From positions 18,029 through 82,028 of the forward strand of contig NZ_JANDHW010000013.1 of assembly GCF_024330105.1 (NCBI RefSeq): DNA of 64,000 nucleotides. The letters run 5' to 3'. The notes under the pieces are model-generated. The model did no database searches, was not told where the DNA came from, and saw only the letters and a program-made list of their open reading frames with translations. Position 1 is the stretch's first letter. Every line of letters starts with the position of its first letter. This document shows, piece by piece, positions 45,453 to 54,638 of this stretch. A program made the position numbers and the translations under genes. Source of the stretch: Coprobacter tertius. Lineage in GTDB: Bacteria > Bacteroidota > Bacteroidia > Bacteroidales > Coprobacteraceae.

Positions 45453-46331
45453 ATGAAAGCATTTATATTTCCCGGACAAGGGGCTCAATTTGTCGGGATG
45501 GGTAAAAACCTTTACGATACAATGCCCGAAGCCAAAGAAATGTTTGAAAAAGCCAATGAAATACTGGGATTCAGAATAACAGACCTTATGTTTGAAGGAA
45601 CCGATGAAGACCTACGCCAAACTAAGGTAACGCAACCAGCCATTTTTTTACATTCGGTGATCCTTGCCAAAACAATGGGAGACGATTTCAACCCCAATAT
45701 GGTAGCCGGCCATTCTTTAGGAGAATTCTCGGCGCTGGTTGCCGCTGGAGCACTTTCTTTCGAAGACGGAGTTAAACTGGTTGCCGCCCGTGCCATGGCT
45801 ATGCAAAAAGCCTGTGAAAAAACTCCTTCTACAATGGCAGCCGTACTGGCTTTACCGGATAATACCGTAGAGGAAATTTGTGCTTCGATCGACGATATTG
45901 TCGTTCCCGCCAATTACAATTGCCCCGGACAAATCGTTATTTCAGGCAGTATCGAAGGAATCGACAAAGCTTGCGAAAAAATGCTGGCTGCCGGTGCAAA
46001 ACGCGCTCTTAAGTTAAAAGTAGGGGGTGCCTTCCACTCTCCGCTCATGGAACCTGCTCGTGCCGAACTGGCCGAAGCAATAAAAAACACGACTATCTCA
46101 GCCCCGAAATGTCCGGTTTATCAAAATGTCAATGCTAAAGCAGAAACCGACCCGGTAATTATCAAAGAAAATCTGATTGCACAGCTTACAGCTCCTGTTC
46201 GCTGGACACAATCGGTATTGAATATGACCGCCGATGGTGCAAATTCGTTTACCGAAGTTGGTCCCGGAGCCGTATTACAAGGGCTTGTAAAAAAGATAAA
46301 TAAAGAAGTTGCAACTAATGGATTCCAATAA
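45453..46331 (+). CDS. fabD: Malonyl-CoA:acyl carrier protein transacylase
   Basis: FabD loads malonyl groups onto acyl carrier protein for fatty-acid synthesis. The 292-residue protein starts MKAFIFPGQGAQFVGMGK, has the nucleophile elbow GHSLGEFSAL with catalytic Ser, the Arg of LVAARAMAMQ and the catalytic His in KVGGAFHSPLMEPA. QNVNA and TEVGPGAVLQGLVKK complete the fold. It is a single gene with its own promoter and terminator; other fab genes are not in the window. Confidence 0.97.
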   Translation: MKAFIFPGQGAQFVGMGKNLYDTMPEAKEMFEKANEILGFRITDLMFEGTDEDLRQTKVTQPAIFLHSVILAKTMGDDFNPNMVAGHSLGEFSALVAAGALSFEDGVKLVAARAMAMQKACEKTPSTMAAVLALPDNTVEEICASIDDIVVPANYNCPGQIVISGSIEGIDKACEKMLAAGAKRALKLKVGGAFHSPLMEPARAELAEAIKNTTISAPKCPVYQNVNAKAETDPVIIKENLIAQLTAPVRWTQSVLNMTADGANSFTEVGPGAVLQGLVKKINKEVATNGFQ

Positions 46332-46340
46332 TTAGATATA

Positions 46341-46382
46341 AAAATAAAAAACGTGGCCGAATGACCACGTTTTTTATTTTTA
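46341..46382. terminator. Bidirectional terminator between fabD and the choloylglycine hydrolase gene
   Basis: aaaataaaaaacgtgg pairs with ccacgttttttatttt around an eight-base loop. A-run and T-run flanks make it work on either strand for the convergent genes. Confidence 0.88.
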
Positions 46383-46412
46383 TATCTAAACCATACCGCT
46401 TTATTTAGAAAA

Positions 46413-47462
46413 TCAAATACCAAAAAGGAAATCGAGACCTTTATCGTTTTTGAATTTATCAGCTGTATTTCCGGAATAAACTTCGCCATTAGTCAATATC
46501 AATTTTTTGATTGGCGCTCCTGCTTTAAAATCGACATCTTTAAAATCAACCCATAAAATATCGGGGCTTAAAGTAGATTCGAAATAATATATCTTATCTT
46601 TTTGATCCGATACCGTACGCCATCGGGTAGATGAAATACTCGGTTGATCGGGAATAGTAATCCCCAACGGTACCGAAACATTCCTCATCACACTAAATAC
46701 ACCTGCTGCCGCCGACCAAGGATCGCTTGTTTGTGGCAATGCATCGATATAAAACGACGCCCTCACAAAGCGATCGGGAGCCTTATTCGTACCCGGCAAC
46801 ATAACAAGCCCTCCTATCTGCTTCCAGTAATCGTTAATAGCTTGTTGCTTCTCATATGTAGGAGAATTAGTCATTACCTGATATTGTCGACCTTTATATA
46901 TATGCAAATTACCATCGATATATTCGAGTATCGCACTATTACCCGTCGCATCCGAAATAGAAAAATGCAATGTAGATTTAGAGCCATTCGGCAGATCAGG
47001 AGCATCTATACGAAAAGTCTCTTTTTGTAATTCGGCTACTGCTTCGTCAACAGTTGCAAAGTTATCGAGAACATATTGTGCCCATATGCTCAATCCCATC
47101 ACCGGTCGTGTATCATTCGGCCTATAATAAGATGTTTCTGGAAGAAACAGAACATTTACTACCAACCCTTTTTCATTCATACCATCTGAAGTCCCGATAT
47201 CATAACCGGCAGCAATTACGCTGCCATATTTCGATGTCCAGGAAATAGTATGATCTGTTTTTGCTCCTTTACGTTCGATCCCTCTGGGAAAAATAAAAAG
47301 ATTGGTCTGTACATCTTCTTTCCAGTCCATTGTACGACCGGTAACTACCATATTATCAGGCCCCAAATATACCGCGCGCGTACACGCATTACTATCGGGG
47401 GTAAAAACTCCTGCAGCAAACAACCAAAACGCAGCTATGACAATCCGACTTTTTGTATTCAT
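46413..47462 (-). CDS. Choloylglycine hydrolase family protein, probable bile salt hydrolase
   Basis: This is an Ntn-hydrolase of 349 residues. The signal peptide ends just before Cys27 (PDSNACTRAVY), so cleavage exposes the catalytic N-terminal cysteine. Other active-site residues of the family are present: Arg and Asp in VTGRTMDWKED, Asn in VMTNSPTYEKQ and Arg in PDRFVRASFY. The TRAVYLGP start and the size resemble the secreted bile salt hydrolases of gut Bacteroides; penicillin V acylase activity is the alternative. Deconjugation of glyco- or tauro-bile salts would occur in the periplasm or outside. It is a single gene convergent with fabD. Confidence 0.88.
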   Translation of the reverse strand: MNTKSRIVIAAFWLFAAGVFTPDSNACTRAVYLGPDNMVVTGRTMDWKEDVQTNLFIFPRGIERKGAKTDHTISWTSKYGSVIAAGYDIGTSDGMNEKGLVVNVLFLPETSYYRPNDTRPVMGLSIWAQYVLDNFATVDEAVAELQKETFRIDAPDLPNGSKSTLHFSISDATGNSAILEYIDGNLHIYKGRQYQVMTNSPTYEKQQAINDYWKQIGGLVMLPGTNKAPDRFVRASFYIDALPQTSDPWSAAAGVFSVMRNVSVPLGITIPDQPSISSTRWRTVSDQKDKIYYFESTLSPDILWVDFKDVDFKAGAPIKKLILTNGEVYSGNTADKFKNDKGLDFLFGI

Positions 47463-47589
47463 AAATATCTACCTATTAATAAGTTATTAAAAGTCAAAGT
47501 ATAACAGTCGAAAGCGATCGATAGTTTGTAATAAAAATAACTTTTATCTTTTTTAGAGCAGAATTAAAACTATAAAAGCATTCCTGTCT

Positions 47590-48303
47590 TTATTTAAGGG
47601 CAAGCAAATCCTCATCGACGATTCTGAAACAAGCATCTTTTAACTTGGAAGTTGCCATCGCAATATTCTTATCGAATTGCTCTGGCGTAGAACCGCCGCC
47701 TACCAAATCGGTTATTGCCTTTACGCACAATAAAGGTACGTTATAAAGTTGTGCAACCCAAGCAATGGCAGCAGCTTCCATATCTTTTATTTCACCTCCT
47801 GTCTGTCTCATTTGCTCGGCATCTTCAGCCGTCATATCCAACGAACTTCCCGAGGTACATATACCTTGCTTAAAACCTCCTGCCAAAGCTATCTTATCGG
47901 AATCGATACAACGAAAATATCCTTGTCCCATACGATTCCATCCCGGGATATCGACACGACGGTCATGAAAAACAATGTATTTATGACTAAGATATATGTC
48001 TCCGACTTCGGCCCCCTTAGAAGCAAATCCACCGGCAGTTCCGGCATTTATTATTATATCGGGCTGATAAAAGGTTATTGCCAAATGAGTACTTAACGTA
48101 GCTGCCTCACAACCGATATAATCGAGACCGGTTTCAGAATCCTGTCCATTTACGACAAGAATGATCTCTTTATCTTTATACACCCCTCTGTAAGCCTGTA
48201 CCGGTGCCTGGCCGAAACGTCCGCCCTGATGTATCAGGGAAAAATGCCGTATCAATGGCTTCGCCTCAGCCATCATAGCTACAATAAAACATATTTTCTT
48301 CAT
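47590..48303 (-). CDS. MTA/SAH nucleosidase-family purine nucleosidase
   Basis: The 237-residue protein belongs to the nucleoside phosphorylase-like superfamily, nucleosidase branch. Features are IVAMMAEAKPLI at the N-terminus, INAGTAGGFASKGAEVGDI in the middle, and KDMEAAAIAWVA followed by CVKAITDLVGGG, where the Glu and Asp are the ribose-binding and catalytic residues. It most likely cleaves methylthioadenosine, S-adenosylhomocysteine or futalosine; sequence alone does not settle which. It lies 53 bases downstream of tadA and could be the last gene of a SIMPL-tadA-nucleosidase transcript. Confidence 0.82.
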   Translation of the reverse strand: MKKICFIVAMMAEAKPLIRHFSLIHQGGRFGQAPVQAYRGVYKDKEIILVVNGQDSETGLDYIGCEAATLSTHLAITFYQPDIIINAGTAGGFASKGAEVGDIYLSHKYIVFHDRRVDIPGWNRMGQGYFRCIDSDKIALAGGFKQGICTSGSSLDMTAEDAEQMRQTGGEIKDMEAAAIAWVAQLYNVPLLCVKAITDLVGGGSTPEQFDKNIAMATSKLKDACFRIVDEDLLALK

Positions 48304-48356
48304 CTCTTAAATCACATCATAATTATACATAAAAGAATATGCAGCAACAAATACAC

Positions 48357-48794
48357 TCATCTTCTTTTCTTAAAAAAATCGCTCAAAAGAGACGCGCATT
48401 CATCAGCCAATATTCCGGCCACTACTTTTGTTTTAGGATGTAAGGCTCCAGGAGCAAATTTACCAAATCCCCGTTTCTCGTCGATAGCACCGTAAACGAC
48501 CGTTCCGATCTGCGACCAACCCAAAGCACCAGCACACATAACGCATGGCTCGAGAGTTACATATAAAGTACAGTCGGTAAGATATTTACCGCCCAAAACA
48601 TTTGCAGCCGATGTAATCGCCTGCATTTCGGCGTGTGCTGTTACATCGGTAAGAGTTTCGGTAAGATTATGAGCTCGGGCAATGATGCGTCCGTTACAAA
48701 CGACTACCGCCCCAACGGGTATTTCACCCCGGGACTCTGCATCTTTTGCTTCCCGAAGTGCAAATTTCATAAAATATTCGTGTGGATTATCCAT
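48357..48794 (-). CDS. tadA: tRNA-specific adenosine deaminase
   Basis: TadA converts A34 of tRNA-Arg(ACG) to inosine. The 145-residue protein has the zinc-deaminase motifs: His and Glu in VTAHAEMQAI, and the two cysteines in LEPCVMCAGAL. GEIPVGAVVV and RGFGKFAPGALHPKTKV are typical surroundings. A guanine deaminase is the nearest alternative, but the TAHAEMxAI form favours TadA. The start lies 3 bases after the SIMPL gene stop, so the two are co-transcribed. Confidence 0.9.
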   Translation of the reverse strand: MDNPHEYFMKFALREAKDAESRGEIPVGAVVVCNGRIIARAHNLTETLTDVTAHAEMQAITSAANVLGGKYLTDCTLYVTLEPCVMCAGALGWSQIGTVVYGAIDEKRGFGKFAPGALHPKTKVVAGILADECASLLSDFFKKRR

Positions 48795-48797
48795 TCA

Positions 48798-49508
48798 TCA
48801 GTCTTCAAGATAATAATCTACGGTAGTTACTACTCTTATGCTCTTAATATAAGGAGTATTAGCATCCCGGTCTGAAATAGAGAATTGTCCCTGATAAGCT
48901 GTACGTATTTTTCCTAATTTGCTATCTGAGTCGTGGGCGAATTTCTCAGCAGTTACGCGTGCATTCTTTGTAGCCTCCTCCACCATAGCGGGTTTAATTT
49001 CATTGAGTTTTGTAAATAAAAATTCGGTACGATACTGATAATCTCCCACTGTAAGAGCGATTCCCTCTTTTAAGAGTTCGGTTTGTTGTGTCATCAATTG
49101 TCGCACTTGGTCGACCTTACCAGAGGCTACCGTAACCACCGAAGTCACATTATAACGATAGGGAGAACGGTCACTGCCATAGCGCTCTGCCTGCATATCT
49201 ATAATTTGCGGAGCCGAAACGGTAATCTCGCTATCGTCGATATTATGTTTTTTCAAAAAAGCTATGATCATATTATTTTTCTGATTTACACTGTTATATA
49301 TCGTAACGATATCATTCCCGACTTCTTTAAATACCAAAGGCCAGATCACTCTGTCGGCGGGCATTTCCTTTTCGGAAAGACCTTTTACATTCACCACACG
49401 GTCTTTATCTTTCACTTCGATCAGGGAATGACCCAAAGTAAGACCTAATAAAAGCAGCCCAACCGCTACCAGCAATCCGGCCACAGATATCTGAACACTC
49501 TTCATCAC
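48798..49508 (-). CDS. SIMPL-domain (DUF541) envelope protein
   Basis: The 236-residue protein has an uncleaved or cleavable N-terminal hydrophobic segment (ISVAGLLVAVGLLLLGLTLG) and a SIMPL domain: VNVKGLSEKEMPADRVIWP, then NNMIIAFLKKHNIDDSEITV and TVDYYLED at the end. Proteins of this family are oligomeric periplasmic proteins linked to stress or outer-membrane function, with no established activity. It precedes tadA by 3 bases. A promoter candidate is TAGATTTG (49539-49546) with ATTG 20 bases upstream. Confidence 0.88.
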   Translation of the reverse strand: MMKSVQISVAGLLVAVGLLLLGLTLGHSLIEVKDKDRVVNVKGLSEKEMPADRVIWPLVFKEVGNDIVTIYNSVNQKNNMIIAFLKKHNIDDSEITVSAPQIIDMQAERYGSDRSPYRYNVTSVVTVASGKVDQVRQLMTQQTELLKEGIALTVGDYQYRTEFLFTKLNEIKPAMVEEATKNARVTAEKFAHDSDSKLGKIRTAYQGQFSISDRDANTPYIKSIRVVTTVDYYLED

Positions 49509-49538
49509 AAAGAAATTTTAATTAGTTATTATTACATA

Positions 49539-49570
49539 CAAATCTAATCAAATAACACGAATATATCAAT
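49539..49570 (-). promoter_or_regulatory. Putative promoter of the SIMPL-tadA operon
   Basis: Minus-strand ATTG (49567-49570), 20-base spacer, TAGATTTG (49539-49546). The ATG follows at 49508 with a leader of about 25 bases. Confidence 0.5.
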
Positions 49571-49653
49571 ACAATAATCGACAAAGTTCACCAATACAAC
49601 AGGTACCGATTCATTTTAAAACGATTCTCTGCTATAATAACCGGTTTTATATA

Positions 49654-49661
49654 TATCTTTG
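49654..49661 (+). promoter_or_regulatory. Putative -7 element for yraN-yjbR-birA
   Basis: TATCTTTG matches the -7 consensus and lies 21 bases before the yraN ATG. The -33 element is not convincing. Confidence 0.4.
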
Positions 49662-49682
49662 TTATCGGTATAGGCACTAAAT

Positions 49683-50054
49683 ATGGCAATACACAATATA
49701 CGAGGGAAAACCGGAGAACAACTGGCTGCCGAATATCTTATCACTCAGGGATACGATATTCGCGATATGAACTGGAGAGACGGAAAACTCGAAATAGACA
49801 TTGTCGCTACCGACAAAACAACTTTGGTCATCGTGGAAGTAAAAACACGTTCCACTGATAAATACGGTTTTCCGGAAGAAGCGATTAACGAAAAAAAAAT
49901 AAGACATCTCGTACATGCGGCAGACGCTTATCTTAAATACACCGATATCCCCTTTGAAACAACCCGATTCGATGTAATCACGATAACAGGTGAAGGAGAT
50001 GACAGACTTCTGGAACATGTACAAGATGCTTTTTATCCACCTTTAGAAAAATAA
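49683..50054 (+). CDS. YraN/UPF0102-family endonuclease-like protein
   Basis: The 123-residue protein has the UPF0102 plan: RGKTGEQLAAEYLITQGYDI, then GKLEIDIVATDKTTLVIVEVKTRS, which provides the E-x-D...E-V-K core of the restriction-endonuclease-like fold. It ends with FDVITITG. The predicted role is DNA nuclease or DNA processing, not demonstrated for most members. It is the first gene of a compact three-gene run (six-base gaps to the next genes). Confidence 0.9.
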   Translation: MAIHNIRGKTGEQLAAEYLITQGYDIRDMNWRDGKLEIDIVATDKTTLVIVEVKTRSTDKYGFPEEAINEKKIRHLVHAADAYLKYTDIPFETTRFDVITITGEGDDRLLEHVQDAFYPPLEK

Positions 50055-50059
50055 ATTAT

Positions 50060-50425
50060 ATGGATTTTGAGACTTTACGGGAATACTGCCTGAGTTTCCC
50101 AGAAGTAACCGAATGTTTTCCTTTCGATGAATCGACTCTTGTTTTTAAAGTTTCTGGAAAGATGTTTCTGTACACCGATCTCGAAGACGGAGAACATTGG
50201 TTCAACGTAAAATGCGATCCTGAAAAGGCGATAGAATTACGAGAAAAATACTCATTTGTAATTCCTGGGTTCCATGCCAATAAAAAATATTGGAACACCG
50301 TACGTATGGATGGCGTACGAGACGACCTTCTTCAGGAGTGGATATTTCACTCCTACACCGAAGTAATAAAAAAACTGCCCAAATCGAAAAGAGAAGAATT
50401 AGAGAAATCTTTAAACGAAATATAA
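50060..50425 (+). CDS. MmcQ/YjbR-family DNA-binding-like protein
   Basis: The 121-residue product has the MmcQ/YjbR fold signature: LREYCLSFPEVTECFPFDES near the start, LVFKVSGKMFLYTDLEDG, then FNVKCDPEKAIELREKY and HANKKYWNTVRMDG. Family members have a CyaY-like or DNA-binding fold and no agreed function. It lies five bases after yraN and six before birA, so it shares their transcript. Confidence 0.88.
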   Translation: MDFETLREYCLSFPEVTECFPFDESTLVFKVSGKMFLYTDLEDGEHWFNVKCDPEKAIELREKYSFVIPGFHANKKYWNTVRMDGVRDDLLQEWIFHSYTEVIKKLPKSKREELEKSLNEI

Positions 50426-50431
50426 ACAAAT

Positions 50432-51157
50432 ATGATTATCCGTTTACCTGAAACTGATTCGACCAACAATTATCTCCGAAAACTTTGTAATAATGAAACC
50501 CCCGAAGAAGGGACTGTCGTTTGGGCCGAATATCAAAATGCGGGAAAAGGTCAACGTGGAAACAGTTGGGAATCTGAGGCAGGAGAAAATATTACTTTCA
50601 GCTTACTATTATTTCCGGAACAGATACCGGCTCATCATCAGTTCGTACTCTCCCAAATCATTTCCTTAGGAATAATCGATATATTAAAACGCTTCGATAC
50701 AAATTTTTCGATAAAGTGGCCCAATGATATTTATTGGAAAGACAGAAAGATCGCGGGAATCCTCATCGAAAATGATCTTACAGGAAATATGATCAGCCAA
50801 AGTATTACAGGTATCGGTATCAACGTAAATCAAAAACGATTCAAATCGGATGCTCCTAATCCCGTATCACTATTCCAAATTACAGGAGAAAGATATGACC
50901 GGGAAGGCTTATTAGCAGATATTCTCGATGCGATTGCACAAAGATATTTCAGCTACTCCGATTCAGAACGCATTACCCTGAACCAAGAATACCTCTCATC
51001 ACTATACCGTAACGAAGGATATCACGATTTTATATCTGAGACGAAAAAATTTAAAGCTCGCATTGCAGGTGTCGATGAAAACGGGCATATTCTTCTCGAA
51101 ACTTCAAGAGGAGAAATACAAGCATACGCATTTAAAGAAGTTGCTTACGTGCTTTAG
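50432..51157 (+). CDS. birA: Biotin--[acetyl-CoA-carboxylase] ligase
   Basis: BirA attaches biotin to carboxylase carrier proteins. The 241-residue protein has the catalytic domain only: DSTNNYL at the N-terminus, the biotinyl-AMP loop AGKGQRGNSWESEAGENITF, IKWPNDIYWKDRKIAGILIE and TGIGINVNQ. A helix-turn-helix repressor domain is absent, so it is a type I enzyme. Its last 26 bases overlap the end of the convergent TPR gene, and no terminator lies between them. Confidence 0.94.
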   Translation: MIIRLPETDSTNNYLRKLCNNETPEEGTVVWAEYQNAGKGQRGNSWESEAGENITFSLLLFPEQIPAHHQFVLSQIISLGIIDILKRFDTNFSIKWPNDIYWKDRKIAGILIENDLTGNMISQSITGIGINVNQKRFKSDAPNPVSLFQITGERYDREGLLADILDAIAQRYFSYSDSERITLNQEYLSSLYRNEGYHDFISETKKFKARIAGVDENGHILLETSRGEIQAYAFKEVAYVL

Positions 51158-52019
51158 CCCTCTTTATTGCTTGGGCTTTATCCACTTCCGAACGCTGCAC
51201 ATAAATGTTATACAAAACATCACGGATATAGGGAGTCGGTTTTATCGCCAAAGCTTTCTCAAGATATTTTTCGGAAGCAGCAAAACGAGTATCAAGTAAA
51301 TCTCGCTGTTTCTTCCGGTGAGACGCATATTGCATACGTGTAGGAGTAACTAACCGGTTAAATTCGTTATTAATTTTTTTCATCTCGAGCGAACCTTTCC
51401 AAAAATTATAAATACCGAGAAAAATATAAGCATCGAGGTTTTTATCATCAATTTCAAGCATACGGTTAAAATATTCTACCGATTCTCTTTCCCGACCGAC
51501 TTCAAACAAAGCGTCTCCCCGAGCTTTAAGAAAATCCATATTATCAGGCAACTGCTCCAGTAATTCACCTGTAACGGCGATTACTCCTTCACTATCATGT
51601 CTGAAAAGGTAGTAATTTAACAAATAACGATTTATCAGTGATTTCAACCAAGGCTGTTGTTGTTTCATCATCAGAAGCATATTTTCGTAAATCGCCGAAT
51701 TTCTCAAGATACGGGATTTACGATCTACCGATACAAAAAGAGAATCAAGTGAAACTCCGTTCGCCTCTGATAACTCGATATAATGCAAAACAGACTGAGG
51801 TGATTTCACTTCCGAAGCCGAAACTATCGCACCAACATATAAAGAGACATTTTTTTTATCGGTAACAAGCAATTTATCATATATCATTAATGCTTCATTC
51901 CACTCCCGATTGGCAAAATGCACATCGGCCTGACGATAAAGCTTCTTATCATTAGCCGGAAATGCAGCTAAAAGCATCAACATAAAAAACAGAAATGTAA
52001 AAGCAACCTTTTTTTTCAT
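51132..52019 (-). CDS. Periplasmic tetratricopeptide-repeat protein
   Basis: From the ATG at 52019 (MKKKVAFTFLFFMLMLLAAF) the product has 295 residues with a cleavable signal peptide; an upstream ATG at 52043 would put eight extra residues before that signal. The rest is helical, with TPR-like pairs at about 20-55 (ADVHFANREWNEALMIYDKLL), 130-160 (FLKARGDALFEVGRERESVE) and 165-185 (YFNRMLEIDDKNLDAYIFLG). A scaffold for envelope complexes is likely; nothing more specific. It overlaps birA tail-to-tail by 26 bases. Confidence 0.83.
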   Translation of the reverse strand: MKKKVAFTFLFFMLMLLAAFPANDKKLYRQADVHFANREWNEALMIYDKLLVTDKKNVSLYVGAIVSASEVKSPQSVLHYIELSEANGVSLDSLFVSVDRKSRILRNSAIYENMLLMMKQQQPWLKSLINRYLLNYYLFRHDSEGVIAVTGELLEQLPDNMDFLKARGDALFEVGRERESVEYFNRMLEIDDKNLDAYIFLGIYNFWKGSLEMKKINNEFNRLVTPTRMQYASHRKKQRDLLDTRFAASEKYLEKALAIKPTPYIRDVLYNIYVQRSEVDKAQAIKRAKARKQLL

Positions 52020-52178
52020 CACCCAACCTTTATTACTATACAAATGTACAAAAAAAGGAATATCTCCCCCATCTTTTTCAGGAGTATAGATAAAAGGAAT
52101 CAGTTAAAATCGTTAAATTTGACCTGATTTAATTCTTGTAGAACAAATAATACACATCATAAAAAAATATTACGAAAA

Positions 52179-52889
52179 ATGGATCTTAAATATAAACGTA
52201 TTTTATTGAAATTGAGCGGAGAGTCGCTTATGGGCGACAAACAATACGGACTCGACGAAAAAAGACTTTCAGAGTATGCTACCCAAATTAAAGAAATAGT
52301 GTCTCTGGGTATCGAAACAGGTATCGTTATCGGCGGAGGGAACATTTTTAGAGGATTAAGCGGAGCCTCACGGGGATTCGACCGGGTAAAAGGAGATCAG
52401 ATGGGGATGCTCGCAACAGTTATCAATAGTCTGGCATTGAGTTCTGCCCTTACTGCTGCAGGCCAAAAGTCACGCGTATTTACAGCGATAAATATGTTTC
52501 CCATTGGCGAATATTACAGTAAATGGAAAGCTATTGAAGCAATGCAGAAAGGAGAAATAGCGATAATTTCAGGAGGTACGGGAAACCCCTTTTTTACAAC
52601 AGATACCGGATCGGCTCTCAGGGGAATAGAAATCGAGGCAGAAGTGATGCTGAAAGGAACACGTGTAGACGGAATTTATACTACTGATCCCGAAAAAGAT
52701 CCGAGTGCAGTAAAATTCGAAAAAATAAGCTATGACGAAATTTATACCCGAGGACTGAAAGTAATGGATCTTACCGCCACTACCTTATGCAAAGAAAATA
52801 AGCTACCCATCATCGTCTTCGACATGGATACAGTAGGAAATCTGAAAAAGGTACTCACCGGTGAAAATATCGGAACTTTGGTATATTGA
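52179..52889 (+). CDS. pyrH: UMP kinase
   Basis: PyrH phosphorylates UMP to UDP. The 236-residue protein has the amino-acid-kinase fold with RILLKLSGESLMG, then IETGIVIGGGNIFRG, DQMGMLATVINSLAL and GTGNPFFTTDTGSALR, all characteristic. It is followed by frr, as in very many bacteria, although a strong separate promoter stands in front of frr here. Confidence 0.97.
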   Translation: MDLKYKRILLKLSGESLMGDKQYGLDEKRLSEYATQIKEIVSLGIETGIVIGGGNIFRGLSGASRGFDRVKGDQMGMLATVINSLALSSALTAAGQKSRVFTAINMFPIGEYYSKWKAIEAMQKGEIAIISGGTGNPFFTTDTGSALRGIEIEAEVMLKGTRVDGIYTTDPEKDPSAVKFEKISYDEIYTRGLKVMDLTATTLCKENKLPIIVFDMDTVGNLKKVLTGENIGTLVY

Positions 52890-52906
52890 TATAAACTTTC
52901 CCGGGT

Positions 52907-52937
52907 TTTGTTAATTGGCAAAACAATCGTATATTTG
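52907..52937 (+). promoter_or_regulatory. Promoter of frr
   Basis: TTTG at 52907-52910 and TATATTTG at 52930-52937 are separated by exactly 19 bases, the ideal Bacteroidota -33/-7 arrangement. The frr ATG at 52976 follows with a leader of about 30 bases. Confidence 0.75.
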
Positions 52938-52975
52938 TTTTAATTAATTTGTTTAATCAGCATATACAAAAATCT

Positions 52976-53536
52976 ATGGCAGAAGTAAAACAATATTTAG
53001 ACGCAGCCGAAGAAAAAATGCAAATGGCTGTTGAATTTCTTGATGAAGCACTGGCGCACATTCGTGCCGGGAAAGCCAATCCCCGTATTCTCGACGGCGT
53101 ACGAGTAGAATATTACGGAAGCACAGTACCCATTAGCAACGTAGCAACGATTACAACACCCGATGCACGTACCATTGCAATACAACCCTGGGAAAAAGCA
53201 ATGTTTAAAGAAATCGAAAAAGCCATTATTAATTCAGAAGTAGGAATAACACCCGAAAATAATGGTGAAATCATTCGTTTAGGAATACCTCCTCTTACTG
53301 AAGAACGTCGTAAAACTCTTGTTAAACAAGCAAAACAGGAAGCTGAAAATGCTAAAGTAAGTGTCCGCAACGCTCGGCGCGACGCTATCGAAGGGTTAAA
53401 AAAAGCTATTAAAGAGGGACTCCCTGAAGATGTGGAAAAAGATGGAGAAACCAGCGTACAAAAAATTCATGATAAATTCGTAAAGAAAATAGACGAAATG
53501 TTCGCTGCCAAAGAAAAAGAGATACTTACCGTATAA
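52976..53536 (+). CDS. frr: Ribosome recycling factor
   Basis: RRF splits post-termination ribosomes with EF-G. From the ATG at 52976 ([20 protein letters not shown]) the protein has 186 residues, the standard length; the in-frame ATG at 52949 is only 12 bases past the -7 element and adds nine non-family residues. The hub domain shows [23 protein letters not shown] and the hinge-side helices [15 protein letters not shown]; the end is the usual long helix. The gene has its own promoter and is followed by a hairpin. Confidence 0.97.
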   Translation: MAEVKQYLDAAEEKMQMAVEFLDEALAHIRAGKANPRILDGVRVEYYGSTVPISNVATITTPDARTIAIQPWEKAMFKEIEKAIINSEVGITPENNGEIIRLGIPPLTEERRKTLVKQAKQEAENAKVSVRNARRDAIEGLKKAIKEGLPEDVEKDGETSVQKIHDKFVKKIDEMFAAKEKEILTV

Positions 53537-53549
53537 ATAATCTTATAGA

Positions 53550-53614
53550 AAACTAAAAGTAAGTGACAGATATTTGCTTTATCTGATTAACTTGCTTTTA
53601 GTTTTTATTTTTAT
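53550..53614 (+). terminator. Terminator downstream of frr
   Basis: aaactaaaagtaagt pairs with acttgcttttagttt (one mismatch) around a 25-base loop, then TTATTTTTATA. The arms are AT-rich, so strength is uncertain. Confidence 0.6.
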
Positions 53615-53635
53615 ATAACTACTTCTACTATACTG

Positions 53636-54574
53636 ATGACAACAAGCGGACTCGTGATAAAAAATACCGGAAGCTGGTACCTTGTAAAAACAGGGAACGG
53701 TGAAATTGTCGAATGCAAAATAAAGGGTAATTTCCGATTAAAAGGTATTAGAAGCACCAATCCTATTGCCGTAGGAGACCGCGTAAAAATAGAAATTAAT
53801 AAGGAGGGATCTGCCTTTATTACAGAAATCGAAGAACGGAAAAACTACATTATACGAAAGGCGTCCAATCTATCGAAAGAATCACATATATTGGCCTCTA
53901 ATATAGACCTGGCCATGCTCATTGTTACCGTAAATTACCCCGAAACCAATCTTACATTTATCGACCGTTTTCTGGCTACAGCCGAAGCGTACCGTATCCC
54001 GGTAAAAATCGTAATAAACAAAATCGACCTGTATAACAAAGACGACAAAGAATTAGCTGACGGTATCTGCCATCTGTACTCGACAATAGGATACGATTGC
54101 CATCAAATATCAGGCAAAACCGGAGAAGGAATGGATACAATAAGGAATATACTGGAGGGTAAAATAACTTTACTTTCGGGAAACTCGGGAGTAGGAAAAT
54201 CTACGATTATCAATACTTTATTACCCGAACTGAATTTAAAAACAGGAACTATCTCCGAATCTCATCATAAGGGGATGCATACAACCACTTTTTCAGAAAT
54301 GTTCGAACTGCCCGGAGGAGGATATGTTATCGATACTCCGGGAATCAAGGGATTCGGGACAATAGATTTCAATCCGGAAGAAGTGGCTCATTTCTTCCCC
54401 GAAATTTTCAAAATTTCCCATAATTGCCGTTTCAACAATTGCACGCATCGTCACGAACCCGGATGCGCAGTGCTCGAAGCATTAAAAAACCATTATATCA
54501 GTGAATCCCGGTACAACAGTTACCTGAGCATTATCAACGACAGCACTGAAGGTAAATATAGAACAGGGTATTAA
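53636..54574 (+). CDS. rsgA: Ribosome small-subunit-dependent GTPase
   Basis: RsgA is a circularly permuted GTPase that matures the 30S subunit. The 312-residue protein has the N-terminal OB-fold, then the G4 motif NKIDL, the G1 P-loop [10 protein letters not shown], the G3 motif DTPGIKGFG and a C-terminal zinc site with [14 protein letters not shown]. The order G4-G1-G3 is diagnostic. Start ATG at 53636 follows the frr terminator closely; no separate promoter was found with confidence. Confidence 0.96.
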   Translation: MTTSGLVIKNTGSWYLVKTGNGEIVECKIKGNFRLKGIRSTNPIAVGDRVKIEINKEGSAFITEIEERKNYIIRKASNLSKESHILASNIDLAMLIVTVNYPETNLTFIDRFLATAEAYRIPVKIVINKIDLYNKDDKELADGICHLYSTIGYDCHQISGKTGEGMDTIRNILEGKITLLSGNSGVGKSTIINTLLPELNLKTGTISESHHKGMHTTTFSEMFELPGGGYVIDTPGIKGFGTIDFNPEEVAHFFPEIFKISHNCRFNNCTHRHEPGCAVLEALKNHYISESRYNSYLSIINDSTEGKYRTGY

Positions 54575-54638
54575 ATTCCCAAATGTTTCTAATTCATTCA
54601 GGAATGCACTCCGAATATGTAAAATCTATTTTCCCTAA

